Shown piece after piece: positions 17,613 to 25,892 of a DNA stretch of 64,000 bases. A program made the position numbers and the translations under genes. The notes under the pieces are model-generated. The model worked only from the letters and a program-made list of their open reading frames with translations, was not told where the DNA came from and ran no database searches. Source of the DNA: Streptomyces sp. WMMB303 (lineage in GTDB: Bacteria > Actinomycetota > Actinomycetes > Streptomycetales > Streptomycetaceae); assembly GCF_029351045.1 (NCBI RefSeq), contig NZ_JARKIN010000001.1, positions 4,514,501-4,578,500 of the forward strand. The letters are read 5' to 3'. Each line of letters begins with the position of its first letter. The stretch's first letter is position 1.

Positions 17613-18440
17613 ATGACGCTTCTGTCCGGGACGCACTCCGACGCCCCCTCCGTCGGGACGCTGCTGCGCGGGTGGCGCGAGCGCGCGGCGCTCAGCCAAC
17701 TCGAACTGGCACTGCGCGCCGACTCCTCCGCGCGCCACATCAGCTTCATCGAGACCGGGCGCACCGCGCCCAGCCGCGAGATGGTCCTCAAACTGGCGGC
17801 CACCTTGGACGTCCCGGTACGCGAACGCAACACACTGCTGCTGTCCGCCGGCTTCGCGCCGGCCTTCGCCGCGACCCCGCTGGACGACCCGGCCCTCCAG
17901 CAGGTGCGCGGCGCGCTGGAGCGGATGGTCGCCGCCTACCAGCCCTACCCCGCACTGGTGCTCGACGGCTGCTACACGGTGGTGGCCGCCAACGCCGGCC
18001 TGGCCGCACTGCTGGAAGGGGTGGCCCCGCACCTGCTGGAACCCCCGCTGAACGCCATGCGGATCACCCTGCACCCCGAGGGGCTCGCCCCCCGCATCCG
18101 CAACCTCGCCGAGTGGCGGGGTCACCTGCTGGACCAGATGAGCCGGCAACTCGCCCTGCACCGCTCCCCCGCGCTGCGGGCCCTGCACGACGAGGTGGCC
18201 GCCTATCCGCTGCCGGGCGCGGACGCCGCTGCGCCCGGCGACGCGGCGGCTCCCGTGCCCGGGGACCAGCCGCGGTTCGCGCTGCCCCTGGTCATCGAGC
18301 ACGGGGGGCAGACCCTCTCGTTCCTGTCCACCATCGCCACCTTCAACACCCCGCTGGATGTGACCGTCTCCGAACTCGCCGTGGAGACCTTCCTCCCGGC
18401 CGACGCCGCGACGGCCAAGGCGCTGCACGGCACCGGGTGA
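17613..18440 (+). CDS. XRE family regulator with MmyB-like ligand-binding domain
   Basis: 275 aa. Residues about 12-70 form a helix-turn-helix (LRGWRERAALSQLELALRA ... SARHISFIETGRTAPSREM). Residues about 100-265 match the MmyB-type ligand-binding domain (VLDGCYTVVAANAGLAALL, LAEWRGHLLDQMSRQ, TFNTPLDVTVSELAVETFLP). This family is greatly expanded in Streptomyces and often controls a divergent oxidoreductase gene; here the divergent gene is the pterin dehydratase. MmyB domains may bind fatty acids. It appears leaderless. Confidence 0.88.
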   Translation: MTLLSGTHSDAPSVGTLLRGWRERAALSQLELALRADSSARHISFIETGRTAPSREMVLKLAATLDVPVRERNTLLLSAGFAPAFAATPLDDPALQQVRGALERMVAAYQPYPALVLDGCYTVVAANAGLAALLEGVAPHLLEPPLNAMRITLHPEGLAPRIRNLAEWRGHLLDQMSRQLALHRSPALRALHDEVAAYPLPGADAAAPGDAAAPVPGDQPRFALPLVIEHGGQTLSFLSTIATFNTPLDVTVSELAVETFLPADAATAKALHGTG

Positions 18441-18447
18441 GATCCGC

Positions 18448-18453
18448 TAGCGT
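18448..18453 (+). promoter_or_regulatory. -10 box TAGCGT of a leaderless YrhK-like gene
   Basis: TAGCGT ends 8 nt before the GTG at 18462. The box starts 7 bp after the stop of the XRE gene, and no ribosome site is visible. Confidence 0.45.
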
Positions 18454-18461
18454 TCCTGACC

Positions 18462-18770
18462 GTGTCTCAGAACCCCCCACACCAGCACAGAAGCGGCAAT
18501 CTCACCTTGCACCTCGGCAAGGAGGAGCTGGTCGTCCGGCAGCGCTACGAGACGACCAGCATCGCCAACGACGTCCTGATCGCGGTCTGGTTCCTCATCG
18601 GCAGCATCATGTTCTTCTCATCCGAGTGGACCCGCACCGGAACCTGGTGCTTCGTGTTCGGCAGCGTGGAACTGCTGATCCGCCCGGTCATCCGGCTCAC
18701 CCGGCAGCTGCACATCCAGAAGATGCGCGGCGGCACCCGCGGGATGACCGCCTCCGACCAGGACTACTGA
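18462..18770 (+). CDS. YrhK-like domain membrane protein
   Basis: 102 aa with a GTG start. The central part carries two hydrophobic segments (ANDVLIAVWFLIGSIMFFSS and GTWCFVFGSVELLIRPVI), and the sequence matches the small YrhK domain (ELVVRQRYETTSIANDVLIAVWFLIGS). Probably a cell-membrane protein with both tails in the cytoplasm. Function unknown. It lies 21 bp after the XRE regulator gene and may be read through from it or started from its own leaderless promoter. Confidence 0.8.
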   Translation: MSQNPPHQHRSGNLTLHLGKEELVVRQRYETTSIANDVLIAVWFLIGSIMFFSSEWTRTGTWCFVFGSVELLIRPVIRLTRQLHIQKMRGGTRGMTASDQDY

Positions 18771-18835
18771 CGTTCCCGCGCGGATTCCTCGGGTGCTGAT
18801 GACGGACGACCGGGCACAAGCACCGCGGAACAGGG

Positions 18836-19204
18836 TCACCGGGCCGGGATCGGCTGCGTGAGGTTCACCGCGTTGCCGTCGGGGTCCTTGATGTGGGCGA
18901 CACGCTGTCCCCACGGCATGTCGTTGGGCCCGGTGCGTACCGAACCACCCAGCGCCTCCACCCGGCCGAGCATCTCGTCGACGTCGTCGACACCGATGCT
19001 GAGCAGGATGCGGGGGGCTGCCCCGGTCCCCGGGTCCGCCTTGGCCACCAGCCCGAGGTCGGTGTCGCCGATGCGCAGGCCGACGTAGAAGGCCGGGCCC
19101 TCTACAGGGACCCGGAAGACCTCTTCCGCACCGAACAACTGCGTGTAGAAGCCGAGCAGAACATCCTGGTCGGCGGTGAGAATCACTGGCTGGATGCTGG
19201 ACAT
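18836..19204 (-). CDS. VOC family protein (glyoxalase/bleomycin-resistance fold)
   Basis: 122 aa from the ATG at 19204, preceded by AGGAGTGCC. The fold shows the paired beta-alpha-beta-beta-beta pattern: VILTADQDVLLGFYTQLFGAEEVF and LLSIGVDDVDEMLGRVEALGG, ending HIKDPDGNAVNLTQP. VOC proteins bind a metal and act in isomerisation, ring cleavage or antibiotic sequestration; the substrate here is unknown. It is divergent from the desaturase gene and convergent with the YrhK gene. Confidence 0.87.
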   Translation of the reverse strand: MSSIQPVILTADQDVLLGFYTQLFGAEEVFRVPVEGPAFYVGLRIGDTDLGLVAKADPGTGAAPRILLSIGVDDVDEMLGRVEALGGSVRTGPNDMPWGQRVAHIKDPDGNAVNLTQPIPAR

Positions 19205-19428
19205 GGCACTCCTGTCGGGAACGGTTGTGTCGCTGGGCAGACCGTCCGAGGACGGAGAACTCATCGGGAGAACCGCAGCGGCCCCGGGGGACGCCCCTGA
19301 GGACCGGGCTCAGGGATGTCCCCGAGAGCGGGTGTAGCCAGGTACACCCGGCGGGGCGGGCAACCCCCGCCCCGTCAGGCGGGCTGCGCGGCTGTCGGCG
19401 GCGGCCCGCGGCCGGAAGGCTCGCAGGT

Positions 19429-20562
19429 ATGACGACAGCGATCGACGCACCGCAGCCGCGCACCGCCCGGGACTCCGGCAGCATCGCCCCGCGGGCCGCG
19501 CGGGAAGGCTCCGGCGGAGGGCGGCAGGGCAGCGACTTCTCCCGGCTCTCGGCTCGGATCTCGGACGCCGGACTGATGGACCGCAGACCGCTCTACTACG
19601 CCGTACGCCTCACGCTCGTCGGGCTGGCGTTCGCCGCCGGGTGGGTGGCCGTGTTCGCCGTGGGCGCCTCCTGGTGGCAGCTTGCCGTCGCCGGGTACCT
19701 GGGCGTGATCTACGGCCAGCTCGCGCTGGTCGCCCACGACCTGGCGCACCGCCAGGTGTTCCGCGGCCGCCGGGCCAGCGAGGTGTTCGGCCGCCTGGTG
19801 GGCAACCTGTGCATCGGGATGTCCTACGGCTGGTGGATGAACAAGCACACCCGGCACCACGCCAATCCCAACCATGAGGAACTCGATCCGGATGTCGCAC
19901 CCGACATCCTGGTCTGGTCACGGGAGCAGGCGGCCGAGGCGCGCGGGCTGCCCCGGTTCGTGGGACGGCACCAGGCGGCGCTGTTCTTCCCGCTGCTGAC
20001 GCTGGAGGGCTTCAATCTGCACGTCTCCAGCTTCCGGGCACTGCGCCGGCCGCATCTCAAGCGCAGGCGGCTGGAGGGAGGTCTGCTGCTGGTGCACACC
20101 GCCTGCTATCTGGGTGCGCTGTTCTGGGCGCTGCCGGCCGGTACGGCCCTCGCGGTGCTCTTCGTCCACCACGCCGTCTTCGGCGTCTATCTGGGCAGCA
20201 TCTTCGCGCCCAACCACAAGGGCATGCCCACGCTCAAGGGCGACGAGCGCCCGGACTTCCTGCGCCGCCAGGTGCTCACCTCGCGCAACGTGCGCGGCGG
20301 GCCGCTCACCGATCTGGCGCTGGGCGGTCTCAACTACCAGATCGAGCACCATCTCTTCCCGAGCATGCCGACCCCGCATCTGCGCAGGGCCCGCCCGCTC
20401 GTCCGCGACTACTGCGCCGAGCTGGGCGTCCCGTACCACGAGACGGGACTGCTCACCTCATGGCGCGAGGCGATGCGCCATCTGCGGGACGTGGGCACGC
20501 CGATCCGGCACGGCAGCGGGACCTCCGGGCAGACGGAGGACGCCGGGCAGCCCGCGGCCTGA
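19429..20562 (+). CDS. Acyl-CoA / fatty acid desaturase
   Basis: 377 aa from the ATG at 19429. The three histidine boxes of membrane desaturases are present: HDLAH (103-107), HTRHH (140-144) and QIEHH (about 307-311). Hydrophobic segments lie at about 58-80 and 85-102, and near 215-245. It would introduce a double bond in membrane fatty acids using a diiron centre and an electron donor. It ends 7 bp from the stop of the convergent phosphodiesterase gene, with no terminator between them. Confidence 0.92.
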   Translation: MTTAIDAPQPRTARDSGSIAPRAAREGSGGGRQGSDFSRLSARISDAGLMDRRPLYYAVRLTLVGLAFAAGWVAVFAVGASWWQLAVAGYLGVIYGQLALVAHDLAHRQVFRGRRASEVFGRLVGNLCIGMSYGWWMNKHTRHHANPNHEELDPDVAPDILVWSREQAAEARGLPRFVGRHQAALFFPLLTLEGFNLHVSSFRALRRPHLKRRRLEGGLLLVHTACYLGALFWALPAGTALAVLFVHHAVFGVYLGSIFAPNHKGMPTLKGDERPDFLRRQVLTSRNVRGGPLTDLALGGLNYQIEHHLFPSMPTPHLRRARPLVRDYCAELGVPYHETGLLTSWREAMRHLRDVGTPIRHGSGTSGQTEDAGQPAA

Positions 20563-20569
20563 TGCGCAG

Positions 20570-22735
20570 TCAGCCGCCGGGTGCGGCGGGCAGCGGCTCC
20601 TGCGCGCCGGGCGGCCCGGCGGCGCCGGAGACCGGTCCGGGCCCCTCCGAGGCCGCGGCCAACTGGTCGGCGCCCGGCAGCAGGTGCGGCTGGGCCGACT
20701 CCGCCAGCCAGCGCCGCAGCACCCGGTGCACGGCCTCGGCACCGACCAGCGACCGCCCCGGCTCGACCGGAGGCGACAGCTCCAAGGGGGAGAGCAGGAA
20801 CGCGTCGCTCTGCTCACCGCCCAGCCCGCCGTGCGAGCCGATCTGCTCCTCGAACGCGTGCACCGCACCGGTGGCCGGATCGAGCGCGGAGTTGACCATG
20901 ATGTCCGGGGCGTGCGGGAACCGTGCCGTACGCAGCAGTGCCTGGCGCGCGCCCGCGCCGAACGGGGCCAGCGGGTCGCGGAGGCCGACCACCTCGCCGG
21001 TCTCCAGCCGGTGCTCGCATCCGCCCGCGCCCAGCGCCACCGGTCCGTGCTCGGCGCTCAGCACCACCACGAAGCCGATGCCCGGGTGTTCGGCCAGGGT
21101 GGGCAGCAGGGCCGGGCGCAGTTCCTGGATGCGCTCGCGGGTCAGCCGCCCGGGGTGCTCGGGGAAGGAGACCAGCCCCAGGTTGCCGGAGGCCAGCACG
21201 ACCGGTCCGGTGTCCCGGCGCGGGGTGCGCGGCGCTTCCTGGCCGGACTCCTCGGGGCGGCGCAGGGCCGCGCGCGCCGCGGCCCGCGCCTCCGAGCCGC
21301 TGGCCGTCCGCCCGGCGCGGCGGGGCACCTGCAGCCCGCTGCCCGCCCGGATCAGGTCCTCCAGGGTCAGCCCGTACGCGTGCTCGAACGTCTCCCCGAA
21401 GCTCTGCCCGTGGTCGGAGAGCAGCACCAGCCGGTAGGGCCGCGGCGCGTGCTCGGCGACCTTGGCGATCAGCCGTACCGAACGGTCCAGCCGCCGCAGC
21501 ACCTGCCGGGTGTCCCTGCCGCGCGGTCCCGAGTGGTGTGCCACCTCGTCGTAGCCGACCAGGTCGGCGTAGACCGCCGTCCGGCACCTGAGCATGTCCC
21601 CGAGTACGGCGGCCACCACCACATCCCGCTCGATGACGGTGGCGAACGCGCGGACGAACGGGTACAGCCCGCCGCGGCCCACCCGCGGCCGTTCCCGGCG
21701 CAGCAGCGCGCGGGTGGACTGGACCATCTCGCGGAGCACCTCGGCGACGAACGAGATGGCGGTGCGGGTCGCGTTGGCCGGGTCGGAGAAGTAGGCGAAG
21801 TAGCCGGCGCGGGAGCGGGTCTCCTTGCCGCGGCGGGCCGAGATCGACAGGACCAGCGCGACCTGCCGGGCGCCGCCCGTGAACAGGTTGCCGCGGCTGG
21901 CACCGTCCTGCGCGAGCAGGCCCGGGTCGCCGGTGCGCTCGACGGCACGGCGCTGGAGTTCGGCCGCGCTGGTGGGCCGGTTGCTGACCACGACCTCGCC
22001 CGTCTCCTTCTCGTACCAGCGGAACGCGGGCACGTCGGCGTTGCTGCCGTGCAGGATGCCGAGCTGACTGGCGCCGGTCTGGCTGGACCAGTCGGTGCGC
22101 CAGCGGGTGAGCCGGTGGGTGCGCCCGTACAGCGCGGCGACCGCGGGCATCAGCGGCTCGCCGCCGGGCGGCGCCTCCAGCGCCTCCCTGAGCACCGCGT
22201 GCCCGAGCCCGTCGAGTTGCAGGAAGACCGTGCCGGGAGTGCGAGGCGGCGTGCCCTGGCCCTCGCGCCGCCTTCTGCGGCCCGCGATCCGGGCCAGCCG
22301 GTGCCGGTAGCCCCGGTCGTCGCGGACCGCGAGGAGGGCGTTGGTCGCCGAGGAGGCAGCGGACATGGCGGCGGCCACGACGACGGCCATGGACGGATCG
22401 GCGCTGCCCCTGCCGTAGGGGATCAGGGACAGCGCGAGCCACAGCAGCGACCCGTTGAGGAAGAAGACGAGCAGGCCGAGTACCAGCGCCGGCACCAGCA
22501 GGAAGGCACGCACCAGCAGCGGCCATACCAGAGCGCTCAGCAGGCCGAAGACGCCTGCGCCGACGGCGGCCGTGATGCCGATGACGGTGGCGCTGTCGCC
22601 TTCGGCCGACTGCAACCGGAAATCCGGCAGCACCCCGGCGAGCACCAGCATCGTGAAGGTGCCGGCCAGCCAGACGGCTCCGACGCGGAGCGAGGCCGCG
22701 CCCAGCCTGCGCCACGGTATGCGGGGAACGCGCAC
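20570..22735 (-). CDS. Phosphodiesterase/phosphatase with N-terminal holin-like membrane domain
   Basis: 721 aa. Residues 15-110 hold about four membrane helices resembling the phage-holin-family-4 domain (VWLAGTFTMLVLAGVLPDF, VFGLLSALVWPLLVRAFLL). Residues about 165-680 are an alkaline-phosphatase-superfamily domain of the nucleotide pyrophosphatase/phosphodiesterase kind: FLQLDGLGH near the start, SSQTGASQLGILHGSNADVP as the nucleophile region, and LVGYDEVAHHSGP and VLLSDHGQSFG with metal-ligand Asp/His residues. The catalytic part probably faces outside. It is divergent from the MBL-DedA pair. Substrate unknown; a phospholipid headgroup or wall polymer is possible. Confidence 0.85.
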   Translation of the reverse strand: MRVPRIPWRRLGAASLRVGAVWLAGTFTMLVLAGVLPDFRLQSAEGDSATVIGITAAVGAGVFGLLSALVWPLLVRAFLLVPALVLGLLVFFLNGSLLWLALSLIPYGRGSADPSMAVVVAAAMSAASSATNALLAVRDDRGYRHRLARIAGRRRRREGQGTPPRTPGTVFLQLDGLGHAVLREALEAPPGGEPLMPAVAALYGRTHRLTRWRTDWSSQTGASQLGILHGSNADVPAFRWYEKETGEVVVSNRPTSAAELQRRAVERTGDPGLLAQDGASRGNLFTGGARQVALVLSISARRGKETRSRAGYFAYFSDPANATRTAISFVAEVLREMVQSTRALLRRERPRVGRGGLYPFVRAFATVIERDVVVAAVLGDMLRCRTAVYADLVGYDEVAHHSGPRGRDTRQVLRRLDRSVRLIAKVAEHAPRPYRLVLLSDHGQSFGETFEHAYGLTLEDLIRAGSGLQVPRRAGRTASGSEARAAARAALRRPEESGQEAPRTPRRDTGPVVLASGNLGLVSFPEHPGRLTRERIQELRPALLPTLAEHPGIGFVVVLSAEHGPVALGAGGCEHRLETGEVVGLRDPLAPFGAGARQALLRTARFPHAPDIMVNSALDPATGAVHAFEEQIGSHGGLGGEQSDAFLLSPLELSPPVEPGRSLVGAEAVHRVLRRWLAESAQPHLLPGADQLAAASEGPGPVSGAAGPPGAQEPLPAAPGG

Positions 22736-23021
22736 GTCCGTCAGGTCACCTCCCTCACGGTTGACGGAACAACCTCCACTTTTGCACAGTCTCGTCCGGC
22801 GGCAGGAGGGCGCTCGAGGCGTGCGCGAGGCTCACACGGCGCAGCGTCCGCGCGGGGCGGCGTGGCCGGAGGGCACCGGCGACGGAAGCAGCCGGGGCCG
22901 GAGACGACAGGGCCAGGGGCACGCGGCGGGACCCGGGGCACAGGCGGGCGGTCCGGGCCCCCGACGGGCGCTTAGGCTCGTAGGGGCCGCAGCAGCCGAC
23001 GAGGTCCGGGGAGGAGCGCAC

Positions 23022-23798
23022 GTGCCGGTCGAGGTCACCTGGTGGGGACATGCCACCGCCACCGTGCGGGACTCCGGGGTCACGGTGCTGACGGACCCGT
23101 TGCTGGTACGCCGGCTCGCCCATCTGCGCCGTCGGCGCGGGGCGCTGCCGCCACCGCACGCGGCGCGGGCCGACCTGGTGCTCGTCTCCCATCTGCACGC
23201 CGACCATCTGCACCTCGGCTCGCTCGCCATGCTCGCGCCGGGCACCCGAGTGCTGGTGCCGCGCGGTGCGCTGCGGGCCGTGCCCGGTCTGCGGCGGCTG
23301 GCGCGGGTGCTGGAGCTGGTCGAAGTCGTCCCGGGCGACGAGGTCGCGGCGGGCCCGCTGACCGTCCGGGCCGTCCCCGCCGCGCACGACGGGCGGCGGC
23401 TGCCGCTGGGCCGGCACACGGCTCCCGCCCTGGGGTTCGTGGTGGCGGGCGAGGAGCGCACCTACTTCGCGGGGGACACCGGTCTGTTCGACGGGATGGC
23501 GGAAGCGGTCGGGGCCGTGGACACGGCGCTGCTGCCGGTCGGCGGCTGGGGCCCCTTCCTGGGCGAGGGTCATCTGGACGCGGGCCGCGCCACCGAGGCG
23601 CTGGCCCGGCTGCGCCCGCGCAGCGCGGTGCCGGTGCACTTCGGCACGTACTGGCCGGTGGGCATGGACGCGGTCAGGCCGCACGAGTTCCACTCCCCCG
23701 GCACCGAGTTCAAGCGGCTGGCGGCGCGGCCCGCGCCGGAGGTCGCGGTACACCTGCTGGGGCACGGGGAGAGCGTGCGGCTGGAGGCGGACAGATGA
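23022..23798 (+). CDS. MBL-fold metallo-hydrolase
   Basis: 258 aa from the GTG at 23022, preceded by GGGGAGGAG. The metallo-beta-lactamase motif HLHADHL (HxHxDH) is present, with WWGHATATV at the start and FAGDTGLFDG and PVHFGTYWPVG carrying further metal ligands. This is the UlaG/YcbL-like branch of cytoplasmic hydrolases. It overlaps the next gene by 4 bp (ATGA), so the two products are probably made together. Substrate unknown. Confidence 0.87.
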   Translation: MPVEVTWWGHATATVRDSGVTVLTDPLLVRRLAHLRRRRGALPPPHAARADLVLVSHLHADHLHLGSLAMLAPGTRVLVPRGALRAVPGLRRLARVLELVEVVPGDEVAAGPLTVRAVPAAHDGRRLPLGRHTAPALGFVVAGEERTYFAGDTGLFDGMAEAVGAVDTALLPVGGWGPFLGEGHLDAGRATEALARLRPRSAVPVHFGTYWPVGMDAVRPHEFHSPGTEFKRLAARPAPEVAVHLLGHGESVRLEADR

Positions 23799-24460
23799 CC
23801 GGTGCGCTCCCCGACGGCCTCGGCGCGGTCGTGCACACCGTCTCCGAGGCGGTGGTGCGGCCGCCCGAGTCCACCCAGCAGGCGCTGGGCTACCCCTCAC
23901 TGTTCCTGCTGGTGGTGCTCGGCTCACTGGTGCCGGTCGTCCCGACGGGGGCGCTGGTCAGCGGGGCCGCCGTGGTGGCGCTCCACCAGAGCGTGCCGGT
24001 GCTCGCGCTGCTCGCCGTCTTCGGTGTCGCCTCGCTCGCCGCCTTCCTCGGCGACCTGGGGCTGTACTGGCTGGGCAGGCGCGGCGTCGGCTCCAGGAAC
24101 GGCTCCCGCTGGCTGACGGCGCTGCGCGAGCGGGCCGCCCCCGAACGGCTCGCGCAGGCCGACGCCCGGCTGCGTACGCACGGGGTGACGGTGCTCGTCG
24201 TCTCCCGGCTGATCCCCGCGGGACGGATCCCCGTGATGCTCGCCTGCCTGCTGGCCCGGATGCGGATGCGCGAATTCGCCCGCGGGGACGTCCTGGCCTG
24301 CCTGGCGTGGGCCGCCGCCTACCAGCTCGTCGGCGTCGCGGGCGGCTCCCTCTTCCCCCAGCCCTGGGAGGGGATCGCGGCGGCTGTCGCACTGACCCTG
24401 CTCCTGAGCGCCGCCCCGGCGGTCTGGCGCCGGTTCCGCGGGCCACGCGCCTCGGAGTAG
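23795..24460 (+). CDS. DedA family membrane protein
   Basis: 221 aa with four to five hydrophobic segments (LFLLVVLGSLVPVVPTGALV, VLALLAVFGVASLAAFLGDL, and a C-terminal helix). The DedA/SNARE-associated fold is marked by GDLGLYWLGRRGVG and VVSRLIPAGRIPVMLACLLA. DedA proteins are half-transporters that flip lipids such as undecaprenyl phosphate or phospholipids. Coupling to the MBL hydrolase, and a divergent membrane phosphodiesterase, suggest a lipid or wall-precursor role; this is inference. Confidence 0.87.
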   Translation: MTGALPDGLGAVVHTVSEAVVRPPESTQQALGYPSLFLLVVLGSLVPVVPTGALVSGAAVVALHQSVPVLALLAVFGVASLAAFLGDLGLYWLGRRGVGSRNGSRWLTALRERAAPERLAQADARLRTHGVTVLVVSRLIPAGRIPVMLACLLARMRMREFARGDVLACLAWAAAYQLVGVAGGSLFPQPWEGIAAAVALTLLLSAAPAVWRRFRGPRASE

Positions 24461-24509
24461 CCGTGCTGCGGGCCGTCCGGTGGCAGGGGGCGGCGCTTCG
24501 TCCCGGAAG

Positions 24510-25892
24510 CTACGCCGCCTCCAGGACCCTGGAGGCTCCCACCGGGAGATCCCACAGGTCCTCGCGGGGGCGCCCCGCCTCGGCCCAGGCCTTCCGTACC
24601 CGGGTGAGCGGCTCCAGCGGGGGCTCTCCGGAGAGCAGGAAGGTGGACCAGTGCATGGGTGCCATCCTGTGCGCGCCCACGTCCTGGCAGGCGCGCACGG
24701 CCTCCTCCGGATCGGTGTGCACGGGTCGCAGCATCCAGCGCGGATCGTAGGCGCCGATGGGCAGCAGCGCCAGATCGATACCGGCGAAGCGACGGCCGAT
24801 CTCGGCGAACCAGTGCCCGTACCCGGTGTCTCCCGCGAAGTACACGCGCTGTCCCTGTGGGTCGGTCAGCATCCAGCCGCCCCACAGGGAGCGGCAGGTG
24901 TCGGTCAGGGTGCGCTTGGACCAGTGGTGGGCGGGCACGAAGTCGAAGCGCACCCGGGCCCTGCCGCTGCCCTCCGGTGCCGAGCCGTCCCGCCGTACGG
25001 GCAGCTCGGCACCCTCCCACCAGTCCAGTTCGGTGACGGTGGTGAAACCGCGCTTGCGGCACCAGGCACCCAACCCGGCCGGGACGAACAGCGGAGTGGA
25101 ACGCGGCAGTCTGCGCAGGGTGGGAGCGTCGAGGTGGTCGTAGTGGTTGTGCGAGATGACGACGGCGTCGATCGTCGGCAGGTCCTGCCAGGCCACCCCG
25201 ACGGGGGTGATACGGGCGGGAGTGCCGAGGATCTTCCGCGACCAGACCGGGTCGGTCAGCACTGTGAGGCCACCGATCCGCACCACCCAGCTGGCGTGCC
25301 CGGCCCAGGTGACCGACAGGCCGTCAGGCCCGGGCCCGGGAAGCGGGCCCGGTGCGAAGGGGAGCTGCGGGACCTCTTCGGCGAGGGCCGTCGCGACCGG
25401 CCGCATCGCACCCTCGCGGGCGAGCCTGGCCAGCGCCCGGACACCGGGCAGCGGCGAGGTGAGCCGGTGCGCGAAGGAGCGGGGCCAGATCCGACGGGCA
25501 CCGACCGGGCGCGGCGGGGAAAGGGCGGGCGGGGGCGGCTGCAGGAGCACGTCGGTGGGACCGGACCGGGTGCTTCCCCCGGCGCAGGGCGGAGCCGCGG
25601 GCCTCTCGGCGACCGGCTGGACACCGTCCTCTCCGCCGTCTCCCCCGGTATCCGGCCGGGCGGCGGCCTCGGAGGACTCGGTCCCGGACGCGCCGGAGAC
25701 ACCGGACGCGTCGGATGCCCCCGCGGCGGGCGTCGCGGGGGACGGCCCCGACGGCCTCCGGGCCGGGGTTCCGGCTGACGGGGTCTGGGCCGAGGGAGCC
25801 CGGGCCGGTCCGGAGGTTTCCGAGGCGGCGGCCCCGTCCGGCCGGGGCGAGGCGGGGGAGGGCTCGGAACGCTGCCCGGTCCGTTCGGTCAT
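24510..25892 (-). CDS. MBL-fold metallo-hydrolase (NAPE-PLD-like) with long disordered N-terminus
   Basis: 460 aa. The first 120 or so residues are Pro/Ser/Ala/Gly-rich and probably disordered. The rest is an MBL fold of the lipid-hydrolase (NAPE-PLD/UlaG) type: VTWAGHASWVVRIGG, SHNHYDHLD (HxHxDH), DFVPAHHWS, FAGDTGYGHWF and PMHWSTFLLSGEP. The ATG at 25892 directly follows the stop of the upstream aminotransferase-like gene, so translation is coupled. A shorter start inside the disordered part is possible. Substrate unknown. Confidence 0.82.
   Translation of the reverse strand: MTERTGQRSEPSPASPRPDGAAASETSGPARAPSAQTPSAGTPARRPSGPSPATPAAGASDASGVSGASGTESSEAAARPDTGGDGGEDGVQPVAERPAAPPCAGGSTRSGPTDVLLQPPPPALSPPRPVGARRIWPRSFAHRLTSPLPGVRALARLAREGAMRPVATALAEEVPQLPFAPGPLPGPGPDGLSVTWAGHASWVVRIGGLTVLTDPVWSRKILGTPARITPVGVAWQDLPTIDAVVISHNHYDHLDAPTLRRLPRSTPLFVPAGLGAWCRKRGFTTVTELDWWEGAELPVRRDGSAPEGSGRARVRFDFVPAHHWSKRTLTDTCRSLWGGWMLTDPQGQRVYFAGDTGYGHWFAEIGRRFAGIDLALLPIGAYDPRWMLRPVHTDPEEAVRACQDVGAHRMAPMHWSTFLLSGEPPLEPLTRVRKAWAEAGRPREDLWDLPVGASRVLEAA

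Noticed and set aside
18771-18835. Imperfect inverted repeat between the YrhK-like and VOC genes (GGTGCT/AGCACC)
   Set aside because: The loop is about 30 nt and the arms are broken; not convincing.
20114-22975. A 953-codon plus-strand frame across the desaturase and phosphodiesterase genes
   Set aside because: Antisense to the phosphodiesterase gene, and repetitive in Arg/Gly/Ala. The two conserved genes explain the region.
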